A stretch of 64,000 nt of DNA from Monoplex corrugatus (taxonomy: Eukaryota > Mollusca > Gastropoda > Littorinimorpha > Ranellidae). The notes under the pieces were generated by a model. It worked only from the letters and a program-made list of their open reading frames with translations. It was not told the DNA's origin and did not search any database. Positions 1 to 63,945 of this stretch are shown here, piece after piece (within the stretch, counting starts at the first letter, position 1; each line of letters begins with the position of its first letter). The position numbers and the translations under genes are program-made. The stretch is from assembly GCA_030674185.1 (NCBI GenBank), contig JAPXFY010000016.1:39838466-39902465 (forward strand), read 5' to 3'.

Positions 1-165
1 GACGGCCACCTGCATCACTTGCTAGAAACATCACAAACATCAGTGGCAAGAAACTCCAGGAGGTGGTCAGACTTAGCCAAGATCGAGAGTGCTGGAGGCA
101 ACTTGTGAGGACATCATGTGCAGCGGCCAACACTGTTCCCGGTGACGCCGACAGGTGAGACAGGC
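1..165 (+). mobile_element. RTE-clade LINE, 3' end remnant
   Basis: The frame reads VVRLSQDRECWRQLVRTSCA followed by AANTVPGDADR, the typical C-terminus of RTE-type ORF2 (QDR..WR..V...A). It is cut by the left window edge and followed immediately by a CR1/L2-like LINE. Confidence 0.65.
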
Positions 166-167
166 GA

Positions 168-1880
168 TTGTTCACCCTCTCCTCAAGAAACACAATCTAG
201 ACCCAAATGAACTGAAAATTACCGGCTATTTCTAATCTCTCTTTCTTGTCAAAACTCCTTGAAAAAGTTGTCCTCAACCAGCTGAACTCTCACCTGTCTG
301 CCAACAATCTCCTCAATCCTTTCCAGTCAGCCTACCGCCAGTGCCATAGCACTGAAACTGCCCTACTACACATTCTCAACAATCTCCTCCTTGCAACTGA
401 TATTGGCAAAGTCTCTCTCCTCACACTCCTTGATCTGTCTGCAGCCTTCGATACCATTGACCATGGTATTCTCCTTTCTAGACTTCATCATACTTTTGGC
501 ATCTCTGACATTGCTCTCTCCTTTTTCACTTCGTATTTATCAAACAGAAAACAAACTGTTCTCATCAATGGCACTTACTCTCAACCTGCATACCTGACCT
601 GTGGTGTTCCACAAGGATCTGTCCTTGGCCCTGTTCTTTTCACTCTTTATACCTCCCCCTGTCCACCATCATCAACTCCCACTCTATAAAACACCACTTC
701 TATGCTGATGACACCCAACTTCAAGACAGTGACTCACCTGATAATATACAGCACCTGTTGACTCGCACCACTGAGTGTTACTCGGACATTAAGAACTGGA
801 TGACGTTCAACAAACTTCAGCTTAATGACGACAAGACAGAAGCTATCCTCATTGGCACCCGTCAGAAACTTTCTCAGCTGCCTCCTCTTTCTCTCCCATT
901 ATGTAACACATCAGTCCCAATTTCTGATTCAGCTAAAAACCTTGGTGTCTGCATTGACTCTACCCTGTCCATGAACAACTTTGTTTCTCAAACTGCCAGA
1001 TCTTGCTACTATCATCTCCATCGTATAAGCCTGATCAGGAAGTATCTCTCTGTCGAAACAACTGCAAAACTCGTTCTCTCCTTCATAATGTCTCGCATTG
1101 ATATTGCAATTCACTCCTGTCTGGTCTTCCTGCCTCCATCATTCACATCCTACAGCGCATTCAAAACAATGCTGTACGCCTTGTACTCAAAAAGAAAAAA
1201 GCTGACCACATATCTCCTCTCCTGGCACAACTTCACTGGCTCCCTGTATCAAAGCGCATACAGTACAAACTAGACACCATGTGCTACAAAAGCCTCAATT
1301 AACGCAGCCCCCGATTACCTGTCAAGCCTACTTGAGATCTATCTTCCCTCACGTACCCTCCGCTCTGCCTCCGATCCTCTGACTTTTCGCTTTCCACGCA
1401 CTAAGCTCAATACCTATGGTCCACGAGCCTTCTCTGTTTCTGGTCCACTCTCCTGGAACAAACTTCCTCTCTCAGTCCGTCAGCAACCTACTTTTGTCTC
1501 CTTCAAGTCTGCTCTCAAAACTCACCTTTTCTCCTCCGCATAAAATCCTAACCTTACTCACCCCCCCCCCCCCCCCCCTCTGCAGCCTGTCTCCGCTCGG
1601 AGGGGAATCACATGGTTATAATATATAATTGTATATGCTATGCTCTCTATAATTTTCCATTGCTTTTATTCTTGCTTTTATTCTTTCTCCCCATTTATAG
1701 CCATGCGTGCGTGTGTGCGTGTGTGTGTGTGTGTGGTGTGTGTGTGTGGTGTGCGTGTGCGTGGTGTGTGTGTGCGTGGTGCGGCGTGTGCGCGTGTGTG
1801 TCTGCTTCAGCGCTTAGATTTGATTTCATCAAGATTTTGCGCTATATAAATATTGTAATTATTATTATTATTATTAATTA
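168..1880 (+). mobile_element. CR1/L2-like LINE, copy 1 (5' truncated, defective)
   Basis: The RT region starts at about IVHPLLKKHNLDP and includes DLSAAFDTIDH, GVPQGSVLGP and, after a frameshift near 650, FYADDTQLQ. The C-terminal part (LHWLPVSKRIQYKLD..., PRAFSVSGPLSWNKLP) is typical of the CR1/L2 group. Reading frames are broken near 650-680, 1,105 and 1,300. A C-run (1,561-1,578), then a TG microsatellite (1,703-1,802), then the hairpin tail AGCGC...GCGCT (from 1,809) and an (ATT)n end close the copy. Confidence 0.85.
246..1545 (+). pseudogene. reverse transcriptase of CR1/L2-like LINE copy 1, frameshifted
   Basis: This is the broken ORF2 of copy 1. RT motifs are intact in sequence but lie in more than one frame; the FYADD catalytic motif is at about 703-717. 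The C-terminal segment is shared with the copies at 10,024-10,925, 31,814-32,145 and 56,885-57,587, of which the last is the most intact. No endonuclease domain remains. Confidence 0.8.
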
Positions 1881-1883
1881 CTC

Positions 1884-2160
1884 TCCACAGTACCACTGAC
1901 ATGTAAGGCAACAAACAGCATACTACACTACACACCTGTCTGTTGTGTCACTGTCCACAGTACTACTGACATGTAAGGCAACAACTAACATACTACACTA
2001 CGCAGCTGTCTGTTGTGTCACTGTCCACTGCACCACTGACATGTAAAGCAACAACCAACACATTACGCACCTGTCTGTTGTGTCACTGTCCACTGTACCA
2101 CTGACATGTAAGGCAACAACACACTACACATCTGTTGTGTATGACGCTGCTATTGTACCA
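1884..2160. repeat. ~68-bp minisatellite, about 4 copies
   Basis: Units start at TCCACAGTACCACTGACATG (about 1,884), with further starts near 1,951, 2,023 and 2,089. Each holds ACATGTAAGGCAACAA and CTGTCTGTTGTGTCACTG. A diverged unit recurs at 2,400-2,475, 125 bp before the TICRR exon. Confidence 0.85.
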
Positions 2161-2522
2161 ATCTGACCCTTATTCATTGTAAGACAAGAATGTAACATAG
2201 CAAGTTTGGTCTTTGGGAAACACCACCTCGTTCTTACAAAGTGGAATTCATTATGTGCAATATTAGATTTTGCTTACTATTGACAGTATTTTACATGAGG
2301 GAAAACGAAGGAATCGGGTAGGGAAAATAAAAGAGTACATTACTGCTGGAAATTCATAGTAAGCAGATTCATTACAAGTGAACTGCACTACCTTACTACC
2401 TATTGTACCACTGGCATGTAAAGCAGCAACCAAGATCCTATATTGCATATGCTGACTGTTGTGTCCGTGTACTGAGTACAGTATATGTCTCTAATGACAA
2501 ACAGACACCTTGTCCCCTTTAC

Positions 2523-54675
<52,153 letters not shown>

Positions 54676-54830
54676 CGTCTTTTGTTCCGGCTGATCAAAT
54701 GTGTCTACTACTAGTCCTAAACCTTTCACAATAAAGGGTCGATCTCTACCCAACTGTTTCTAGTTTTTGATCTAACGCGCCGCCATTTTGAATATAATTC
54801 CCGCCGTGCAACGTGTTTCTGGTTCCGGTC
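54676..54830 (-). promoter_or_regulatory. TICRR 5' flank with E2F-like and YY1-like motifs
   Basis: Just upstream of the start codon are GCCGCCATTTTG (YY1-type, around 54,779-54,790) and TTCCCGCC (E2F-type, 54,798-54,805), with several CpGs in an otherwise CpG-poor area. E2F control is expected for S-phase genes (established); no TATA box is evident. The transcription start cannot be fixed from sequence alone. Confidence 0.5.
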
Positions 54831-56043
54831 AAGCGTACTTTCGATATTAATGTCGGGGAAAACAACTTGAAACGTTTCTGTTTCGGTTTAATTTTCTGAA
54901 GATAACAATCCCCGCAATCGGAGTAAATTCCATATGCATTGACGCCACTAATGCTATGCAAGGGTCTCCAAAATATTAATGGTATCAGTTTTAAGCCTTG
55001 CACATATGCGTTGTGAGGTCTTGATGTCTTAATGACGTCAAAAATAGGTCTTTGAGCCCTGCCCAGCTTATGGGTTTTATATCTTATCTTTGTATCATGC
55101 CTGTCAGTAGAAGAATTCAGGGTACGTTTTAGTGAAATGCACATCTTAATCTGTAATATCTGAAGAAAACTAGAAATGTATGGAAACACAACTATTTTCC
55201 AAATATAATGTCATCGATGTCCTATACAATCACATCATAGAAATCGCCTCTACTTCCACCCCACCCCCCCAGTCAATACGAAACATAACCTCACCAGCCC
55301 ATCAACATCATTAAATTATCATCTACATTACCCCCCAACTCTTTCAGCCCACCCTCCATCCCTGTTAACAATATTAATGACATTTCTAAGGCGCCAAATC
55401 TTGATACAAGAATCAAACCGAAGTGCTCACTCTCATCATTCACCTAAGCAAGGCAGTGTAAAAGAGCGTTTTTGCTTCAGCGCTGATAAAGTATGAGAGT
55501 TTACTAAGAAGAAACAGATTCCTAGGTATCTGAGTTTTATTGAGATGATCAGTGTGGACTTCCGATGTAAAATGTTCGTCTATAGATGTATACACCAAGT
55601 ACACATTGCTCATAAACTTGTTCTGTACTCACATCACCTTAAATTAACTGAAGACGTAATTTTGAATGTTGGTGGTTTAGGTGAGTTGTTATTATCATGG
55701 ATGTTGTTTTTTAGTAGGATTGATCTGCTTATGGTTTGCATTACACCGTTCTGATTCTTGGTTTTATAGATAGCTGTAATGTCTGATTTCTTTCAAATTG
55801 GACAAAAAATATAAAAGACAGCGGAGGGACAGAGAGACAGACAGACAGAGAGACAGAAAGAGACAGAGATAGACAGAGACATCCATACAGACAGACAGAA
55901 ACACAGAGAGACAGAGAGAGAGACAGGGACAGACAGAGAGATAGAGAAAGAACCAACTACATAAGTAAGGATAAGTGAAAACATAAATGGCTGGAAGGAG
56001 AACGAGGAGGAAGAGAAAGAGGAAGAGGAGGAGGAGGAGGGGG

Positions 56044-56074
<31 letters not shown>

Positions 56075-56880
56075 CAGATTTCAGATTTCAGATTATTTGT
56101 TCATACATGCCAATTCTAGTTTCAACAAAACTGCACCGTCACATAAATATCACCTGCGCAGTAACGACAGTTTTAATTCTAAACGCTTTGTACAAATAAG
56201 ATAGCAAATTGTTTTATGATTCTTTCGTTTATTGACCACATCTTGTAAAGCTCTAATCAGATAACATTAGTAAAAGAAACAAAATAACAGTAATAAATAT
56301 ATAGATATTTTAATCAAATAATACACCGTGTAAAAATCACACAAGACATAAACTGTGAAGGGGACAACTAATAAAGATTGAAATCATATGACTCAAGCAA
56401 AACAAAAAATGTTAAAACAATTTGTAAAAAAAAAAGTGAGTTGCCAAGTCACTAGGACAATGTCGTGAGAAGGTCAATGCGAAAACAAACTGGACGAGAT
56501 AAATAATAAAATAAAAGTATGATAAAACCCAAAGTGAAATAAGATACAACATGTGGGCAAATTATGAGTAACCAAGCGGTATTTATTAACAATATGCACA
56601 GTTCTACTGTGGGGGGTGCTGTTATGTTCATCAAATTCAGTTAGTTATCCTGATATTCTGGAACATCTGGACTCAGTGTCCACTCGAAGTTTATTGAAAA
56701 AAAAGATTCACGGACACCACTTAGTGGTTGCTCTGCTATCCAGCTATTTACCTAATACCTATTCATTTCATTCCTCTTTTAAATAATTCAGACTATATAG
56801 TTACTTATAAGGGTGCTCGAATAAAGTAATGTACTGGGGGTTCACTGTTGTGGTGGAAACAGACTAAACTGGTGGAAGCA
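54830..56880. other. upstream intergenic sequence
   Basis: No gene recognised. A minus-strand frame of 147 codons ending at 54,746 overlaps the 5' flank of TICRR and is probably untranslated. Polypurine repeats are listed separately. Confidence 0.4.
55815..56095. repeat. AGAC / AG / GGA polypurine tracts
   Basis: AGACAG repeats 55,820-55,945, GAGGA repeats 56,003-56,042, (AG)n 56,044-56,070 and three TTTCAGA units 56,072-56,092. Confidence 0.9.
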
Positions 56881-56884
56881 TTGT

Positions 56885-57736
56885 TATTGGCACCCGTCAG
56901 AAACTTTCTCAGCTGCCTCCTCTTTCTCTCCCATTATGTAACACATCAGTCCCAATTTCTGATTCAGCTAAAAACCTTGGTGTCTGCATTGACTCTACCC
57001 TCTCCATGAACAACTTTGTTTCTCAAACTGCCAGATCCTGCTACTATCATCTCCATCGTATAAAGCTGATCAGGAAGTATCTCTCTGTCGAAACAACTGC
57101 AAAACTCGTTCTCTCCTTCATAATGTCTCGCATTGACTATTGCAATTCACTCCTGTCTGGTCTTCCTGCCTCCACCATTCACATCCTACAGCGCATTCAA
57201 AACAATGCTGCACGCCTTGTACTCAAAAAGAAAAAAGCTGACCACATATCTCCTCTCCTGGCACAACTTCACTGGCTCCCTGTATCAAAGCGCATACAGT
57301 ACAAACTAGACACCATGTGCTACAAAAGCCTCAATAACGCAGCCCCCGATTACCTGTCAAGCCTACTTGAGATCTATGTTCCCTCACGTACCCTCCGCTC
57401 TGCCTCTGATCCTCTGACTCTTCGCTTTCCACGCACTAAGCTCAATACCTATGGTCCACGAGCCTTCTCTGTTTCTGGTCCACTCTCCTGGAACAAACTT
57501 CCTCTCTCAGTCCGTCAGCAACCTACTTTTGTCTCCTTCAAGTCCGCTCTCAAAACTCACCTTTTCTCTCTCTGCATAAAATCCTAACCTCACTCAACCC
57601 TCCCCTCTGCAGCCTGTCTCCGCTAGGAGGGAATCACATGGTTATAATATATAATTGTATGCTATGCTCTCTATAATTTTCCATTGCTTTTATTCTTGCT
57701 TTTATTGCTTTTATTCTTTCTCCCCATTTATAGCCA

Positions 57737-57800
<64 letters not shown>

Positions 57801-57910
57801 TGTATGTGTGCGTGCGTGTGTGTGCGAGCGTGCGTGCCTGCGTGTGTGTCTGCTTCAGCGCTTAGATTTGATTTTATCAAGATTTTGCGCTATATAAATA
57901 TTGTAATTAT
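56885..57910 (+). mobile_element. CR1/L2-like LINE, copy 4 (5' truncated, best preserved)
   Basis: Joins at IGTRQKLSQLPPLSLPLC and runs without a stop to KTHLFSLCIKS (57,587), then the TG microsatellite 57,738-57,800 and hairpin tail AGCGC (57,857) ... GCGCT (57,887) and AT-rich end. High identity with copies 1-3 suggests recent activity. Confidence 0.9.
56886..57587 (+). pseudogene. C-terminal part of CR1/L2-like ORF2
   Basis: About 233 codons after the RT catalytic motif, with SRIDYCNSLLSGLPAS, LQRIQNNAARLVLKKKK, LHWLPVSKRIQYKLD and PRAFSVSGPLSWNKLP. No catalytic residues remain. Useful as the reference for frameshifts in the other copies. Confidence 0.85.
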
Positions 57911-57925
57911 AATTATATTGTTATT

Positions 57926-57990
57926 GTTACTTTTGTTTAAAGCCCAGGCGACTGCGTATAACCATATTAGGCCTAGGAAGCATTGTTAAT
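57926..57990 (+). repeat. dispersed repeat copy 3 (CCAGGCGACTGCG...)
   Basis: TTTAAAGCCCAGGCGACTGC and ACCATATTAGGCC, related to 14,205 and 46,720. Confidence 0.55.
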
Positions 57991-58194
57991 ATGTGGTTAA
58001 AGCACCGATTGTGCATTTTCTATTGTAATATTTTTTTGCGGTCTGGTTTGTTTTGTGTATGCTTATTTACTCACCAAATGTTAGTGTTTTAGATAAAATC
58101 TTACCTGATTTTACCAACCCGCCTTCTCAGGACTTGATTTTGTGTGTGTGAGTTGTTGTGTCTGTGCGGTAGCAGGGCAGGGTCAGATCTTGGG

Positions 58195-58196
58195 AG

Positions 58197-58257
<61 letters not shown>

Positions 58258-58360
58258 CGTTGTCGTCGTCGTCGTCGTCGTCGTTGTTGTCGTCGTCGTC
58301 GTCGTTGTTGTTGTTGTTGTTCTTCTTCTTCTTCGTCTTCTTCTTCTTCTTCTTTCGTCT
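58195..58360. repeat. compound triplet repeat (GTT)n-(GTC)n-(TTC)n
   Basis: (TTG)n 58,196-58,256, mixed GTC/GTT 58,257-58,318, then (TTC)n with TCG interruptions to 58,358. It is 160 bp of near-pure triplets, 230 bp downstream of the CR1 copy. All frames are open but encode homopolymers. Confidence 0.95.
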
Positions 58361-58399
58361 TCAAATCTTTGCATGATTTGACATTATTATTATTTTGAC

Positions 58400-59229
<830 letters not shown>

Positions 59230-60000
59230 ACCCTGGCTTAAGTCCTAACCATATGCATTCTATTGAAATGTTTTCTAGATCTTGGCGTCGCTGATGTATA
59301 CAACAATGCCAGTCCAAATTAGGCCTGGGATTTGAAGTTATTTCTTATTATGCTGTAGTCTGCGATGTTGACAAAAGCATTAGAATGTTACAATGAAGTC
59401 GTGATTCAGCAATAGCAAATAAGCGGTAAACTGCGTTTGAATTACGAAGAAAGCAACATCGAGGACTTTGTACTATAGAGACATTTTCACAATCACAGCC
59501 AGACTTTGAAATCTATGCTAATGTTTTCCGTGTCACCTGATGAAACTCCACACCGGCCACAATTGGTTCAGTGCCCATATGAACCCTAAGTTCAAACTGA
59601 CACCTTTACCAACCTACCCCTAAGGTCAAGAGGACCAGAGCTGAACATTATATTGTATCGATGTTGCCTCTGTGAAGAGTAACGACAAGAGACATAGCCG
59701 ACTATAATTCGTCTTACTGCTAAACTTCAAAGCAGCTGGCAGGAAACTGGAAAAGCCACATTGATTGTCGGATGTAGCCTGATCATGTAGATGGCGATCG
59801 AAAGTAGATCAACGGAGCCAGCCAAATCACATGGTCCACTATGGCGGTCAAACCCAAATCTCTTCATTAACACCACGGCATAGAATCTAACCCACTACGC
59901 TGTTGATGGACTATAAAAGAACAGAAGCTCACTAGACGCACTACAGATATATGTTGAAGATATTGCACATTAAAAAATCAGAACAAAAGAGAGAGAGAGT

Positions 60001-60095
<95 letters not shown>

Positions 60096-60440
60096 GATTT
60101 GGGCCCGATGACATATACAGGGAACTCAACCTTTCCATCGTAAGTTTATTAACGCAAAAGAAGTTGTTTCCCTTTAACTATTTGTGGACGGGGTGTGTGT
60201 GTGTGTGTTTCCTTGGGCGGAGGCGGGGACACCGCAATTACCACAAGGATTAGTCCCCAACACGCCTCCCAGTTCACCCTCCTATAACAGTTGTGGATTA
60301 TAGTTATGTTAGTACTGTTATGTTAGACATACGGTTTTGGGGTTCGTATTGAGGATCAAATTTAACGCACATGTTCAAAACAAATACAGAGTTCTAGAAG
60401 ACAATGGTGATGGTGAGGAACAATAGACAAATTCGAGAAA
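59230..60440. other. intergenic with (AG)n tract
   Basis: No gene recognised. (AG)n at 59,993-60,091. The rest looks unique. Confidence 0.45.
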
Positions 60441-61770
60441 CTCGATAAATGAAGCTTGTGAATAAATTCCTAGAGTTGAAAGACAAGCAAAGAAGAACTG
60501 GATGACAAAAGAAATTTTACGCGTGATGGAAAGAGAAGTGTAAAGGGTAAAGAGGAAGAATACAAAAAGGCAGATAAGGAATCAGGAATAGGTGCAATGA
60601 AGGTAAGGAACCTTGGCTAGAAACAAAGTGCAAAGAAATAGAAGATCAGCACAAAACTTGTCCTCAGATTAAGTACAGAAACAATGAAGAAATTTCCCAT
60701 AGGAAAAAGGCGTGCACATCAACTGGTTGCTTAAAATCTCGAAATGGTACGATTATTATGGAAAAAAGACAAAATAGTAGGTAGATGGGGAAAGTACATT
60801 AAAGACCTTTTTGATGGTGACAAAAAAGAAGAACACATCATGAGAAAGAATGGTGAAGGACCATCAATAATGAAAGATGAAGTTAGAGCAGCGTTGAAAA
60901 AGATGAAACCGGGAAAAGCCTGAAGACCAGACAATATTACTATAGAAGTGACTGAGGCTCTAGATGAATCTGGTATTGAAAGATTAACAGACCTCCTAAA
61001 TGACACCGGAAAAAACCCTAAAGAGATGTCAAAATCAATTTTCATTGCACTTCCAAAGAAATTAGGGGCTATAGAATGCGAACATCATTGAACAATCAGC
61101 TTGATGAGTCATGTAACAAAAATCCTACTAAGAATAATCATGATGAGGATAAATAACAGAACCAAAAGAGAAATAGCTGAAGAACAATGTGGATTTGTTG
61201 AAAGCAAAAGAACTTTTAATGCTTTGTACATCCTAAGAGTTCTTACAGAAAGATCAGTTGAGTTGAATAAGGATTTGTATTTATGCTTTGTTGATTATGC
61301 CAAGGCTTTTGATCACCCGAAGAATTGATCAACCAACTGGAAAAGCTTGATATTGTGGAAAAGTTCTAAGAATAATGCAGAATACATACTGGGAACGAAC
61401 AGCAGCAATGAGAGTAGAAAATGTCATAAAATGTTAGAAGAAGAGTTAGGCAAAGACCTGTTCTGTCACCAGATTTATTTTCACTTTACAGGGAAACCAC
61501 CATGACAACTCTAGAAGAATGCCCTGAGTTAAAGGTTGGAGCAGATGCACAGTAGAAATAGTCAGTATAATTGGCTAGGCTAAAAGAGCATTCAAGAAAA
61601 TGAAAAGCGTTCATACCAACAAATGCCTATCAGCATCAGGAAGAGAGCTCTTCAGTGTTATATAGAACTAATGCTGCTGTACAGATGCAAAGCGTAGACA
61701 TGCAGCTGAAATATGGTTTCTACATGTACGAAGAATGTTAAGAGTTCCATGGATAGAAAAAATATAAAAT
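60440..61770 (+). mobile_element. RTE-like LINE, degraded
   Basis: VGRWGKYIKDLFDGDKKEEH, DEVRAALKKMKPGKA, PDNITIEVTEALDESGIERL, SIFIALPKKLGAIECEHH, SLMSHVTKILLRIIMMRINN, EEQCGFVESKRTFNALYILR and LYLCFVDYAKAFDHPKN form a standard RTE RT order. It then degrades; the YADD region is not seen. The 3' part to 61,770 repeats the start of the copy at 62,735. Confidence 0.8.
61101..61328 (+). pseudogene. RTE reverse-transcriptase fragment
   Basis: A 75-codon open piece with EEQCGFVESKRTFNALYILR and FVDYAKAFD (RT motif A). Stops and frameshifts on both sides. Confidence 0.75.
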
Positions 61771-61774
61771 GTGT

Positions 61775-62160
61775 AAAAATAAATGAAACAATCAAACAAG
61801 GTGTTTTTGTGCTTTTTATCTATTCATATTTTTTATTGCATTTACTGGAGATGTTATGGAGGGAATACAGAAGTATTAATCATGAATCGTTCTAGTGTGT
61901 AGCTCTATTCTCTAAACTTAGTTGGGCTCAGTGCGTACTACACATTATCAGACTTTTCAGTGAAGCGCAGAGAACTCAAGCTGTTAAGCGAACTGGCAAC
62001 ATTCTATAATGTTGTTTACTGTCTGCACGGAGTGGGCGTCATGCTGTGTGTTTTCATGTTTTCACAAACCAGGCACCGAAATAATTTTTAACGTGTTTGT
62101 TCTTTTGGTGGAACTGTAGACCTTTAGAGCCGTGGACATATGAACAAAATTGAACAATAT
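61775..62160. other. nothing recognised
   Basis: AT-rich sequence without identifiable coding or repeat motifs. Confidence 0.4.
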
Positions 62161-62162
62161 TG

Positions 62163-62375
62163 CGAATACAATCCCAGCCTGCAACATTAAAAACTGTCCT
62201 GTTTGCTGCCCATCTTAACATTTCCATCATTCTGGTGGTATCAGCTTACCGTTTCATAGATTCCTTCTGCCCCACCCCCTTCCTGTCCCTATTTCAAAAT
62301 CTTGGCAGCACATTGAGTTTTGCGCAGGCTTAAGAATCTGCCAGATAATTGCTGGCAGATTTGAGTGGAGCGCAC
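62163..62375 (+). repeat. dispersed ~200-bp repeat, copy 1
   Basis: Contains CAATCCCAGCCTGCAACATT, CTGTCCTGTTTGCTGCCCAT and ATTGCTGGCAGATTTGAGTG. Matches 63,755-63,945 in the same order and orientation. Confidence 0.8.
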
Positions 62376-62429
62376 ATGGAACTGTCCGACTGCGACGGAT
62401 CCGTCTTGAACAAACTCCAAACAATATTC

Positions 62430-62600
62430 TACATGCGTATACATACAAAGAGCGGTTAGGCACCAACAGGTGTACACATGCTGACTCGGGAGACTGGAAA
62501 AAACCACCAGGTGGAGGTGTGTGGGCGGAAAACACCCATGCCCTTCTGATTGGACGTCCGATGCTTACCCACTGACTACCGTGCACGTCAAGTGATAGGA
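62430..62600 (-). mobile_element. tRNA-derived SINE, copy B (minus)
   Basis: Minus strand GGTAGTCAGTGGGTAAGCAT (A-box-like), CGGACGTCCAATCAGAAGGG and a degraded B box; plus-strand CACATGCTGACTCGGGAGAC is shared with copy A at 49,670. It lies directly next to the dispersed repeat. Confidence 0.6.
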
Positions 62601-62734
62601 TAGGATAAAAGAAGAGTAATAAGAAATCCAAAACAAGTGTGACTGCCCGCGTTCAAGCCAACAGGAACCAGGAACACGCAAAAAGAATCAGAACGCGTAT
62701 CTAGGTACAACCAGACAAGACAGCGGCAGATGCA

Positions 62735-63275
62735 CATCAGAAATAGCCAGCAGAATCGGCCATGCCAAAACAGCATTCAAGAAGATGACAAGCATTCTTA
62801 CCAACAAATGCCTATCAATTAACATCAGGAAGAGAGTTCTTGAATGTTATACAGAACCGATAATGTTATACGGTTGTGAGGCGTGGACAGTCAAACGCAA
62901 AGCCAGAACAAGATTGAGGCAGCCGAAATGTGGTTTCTAACAATGTTGAGAGTCCCAGGGACATCAAAGAAAACAAACGAGACAGTCTTGATGGAGGCAG
63001 ACACAAGAAGATCATTGATAAGGAAGATTAGAAAAAGACAGGCAATATTCATAGGCCATTTTATGAGGAAAGGGGAGTTAGAGCACCTGGTCATGACAGG
63101 AAAGCTGGAGGGAAAGAGATCACCAGGTAGACCCAGGGAGAAAATATTGGACAGACTTGCAGAGTAGTTAAGGACGGAGAGGGTGGAAGATATGCTTGTG
63201 GCAACAAGAGACAGATACATATGGAGGGCCATGATCGCCAACGTCATGCGGTAGGGCACATGATGATGATGATGA
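62735..63275 (+). mobile_element. RTE-clade LINE 3' end with (GAT)n tail
   Basis: IGHAKTAFKKMTSILTNKCL, EPIMLYGCEAWTVKRKA, IEAAEMWFLTMLRVPGTSKK, GHFMRKGELEHLVMTGKLEG, GRPREKILDRLAE and ATRDRYIWRAMIANVMR, then (GAT)n at 63,260-63,277. This is the cleanest RTE C-terminus in the window; only a few frameshifts. Confidence 0.85.
62883..63167 (+). pseudogene. RTE ORF2 C-terminal fragment
   Basis: Open for about 90 codons through the MLRVPGTSKKTNETVL and GKLEGKRSPGRPREK motifs to a stop at 63,165. No catalytic motifs. A frameshift precedes it near 62,905. Confidence 0.75.
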
Positions 63276-63289
63276 TGAGACGTCCTCTT

Positions 63290-63545
63290 GAGAAATTGAA
63301 ATTGAAATTAAAATTGAAATTGTTCATTCACAATGACAAAAACAACTGAAGGTCAGAGCTGACCAGTGTTTTGCGCGGGAGTCTGTGACGTTACCTTCAA
63401 TATCATCACAATAAAGTGTGATGTTTCCTTTAAGTGTCATTGTTATAAGCAGATCTGTAGATAATTTGATATATAATAGATGATAAATAAATGAATAAAT
63501 AAACAAATAAATAAACAAATAAATAGATAAATAGATAAAAGAAAA
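63290..63545. repeat. GAAATT and AAATA simple repeats
   Basis: (GAAATT)n 63,292-63,322 and (AAATA/AAACA)n 63,480-63,540. Confidence 0.9.
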
Positions 63546-63754
63546 GGTAAGTTGCAGGTTGTACCGTAACTCTGAGGTCATCATGGAGCGAGGTGGTCTC
63601 TTGGAGACCTCATTTTTTAAGGGCCAGCATTTAAACGGGTGTGCCTGTTTCCTCTCTCTTGCTGCGCACCTTCCCTAACCCGGATCATACCCAGATACCG
63701 ATGCCCAGCTGGGTGGACTGAAGGCTGCAAGCAGAAAATGTTTCTAGAGCCAGA

Positions 63755-63945
63755 CAATCTCGAGTCCCAGCCCGCAACATGAAAATTGGCCTGTTTGCTG
63801 CTCGTCTTAATGTTTCTATCATTCTGATGGTGTCAGCTTAGTGCTTCAGAGGTTCATTCTCCCTCTCACCCCATTCCAAAGCCTTGCCTAGCGTACACAG
63901 CAAGATAACTGCTGGCAAATTTGGATGGAGCGTATATGACATGTT
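63755..63945 (+). repeat. dispersed ~200-bp repeat, copy 2
   Basis: Matches 62,163-62,375: GTCCCAGCCCGCAACATGAA, GGCCTGTTTGCTGCTCGTCT, ACTGCTGGCAAATTTGGATG. Family unknown; it may be part of the same SINE-bearing unit. Confidence 0.8.

Noticed and set aside
54746..55189. 147-codon minus-strand frame upstream of TICRR
   Set aside because: It overlaps the TICRR 5' flank with promoter motifs and has no recognisable domain; more likely 5' UTR or intergenic sequence.
57800..57850. CR1 tail hairpin as a transcription terminator
   Set aside because: The same hairpin ends every copy of the LINE family, which points to an RT recognition structure rather than a terminator.
58144..58398. Frames coding poly-Val, poly-Cys and poly-Thr
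   Set aside because: Translations of the GTT/GTC/TTC triplet tract.
59941..60253. Poly Arg-Glu / Ser-Leu frames
   Set aside because: Translations of the (AG)n tract.
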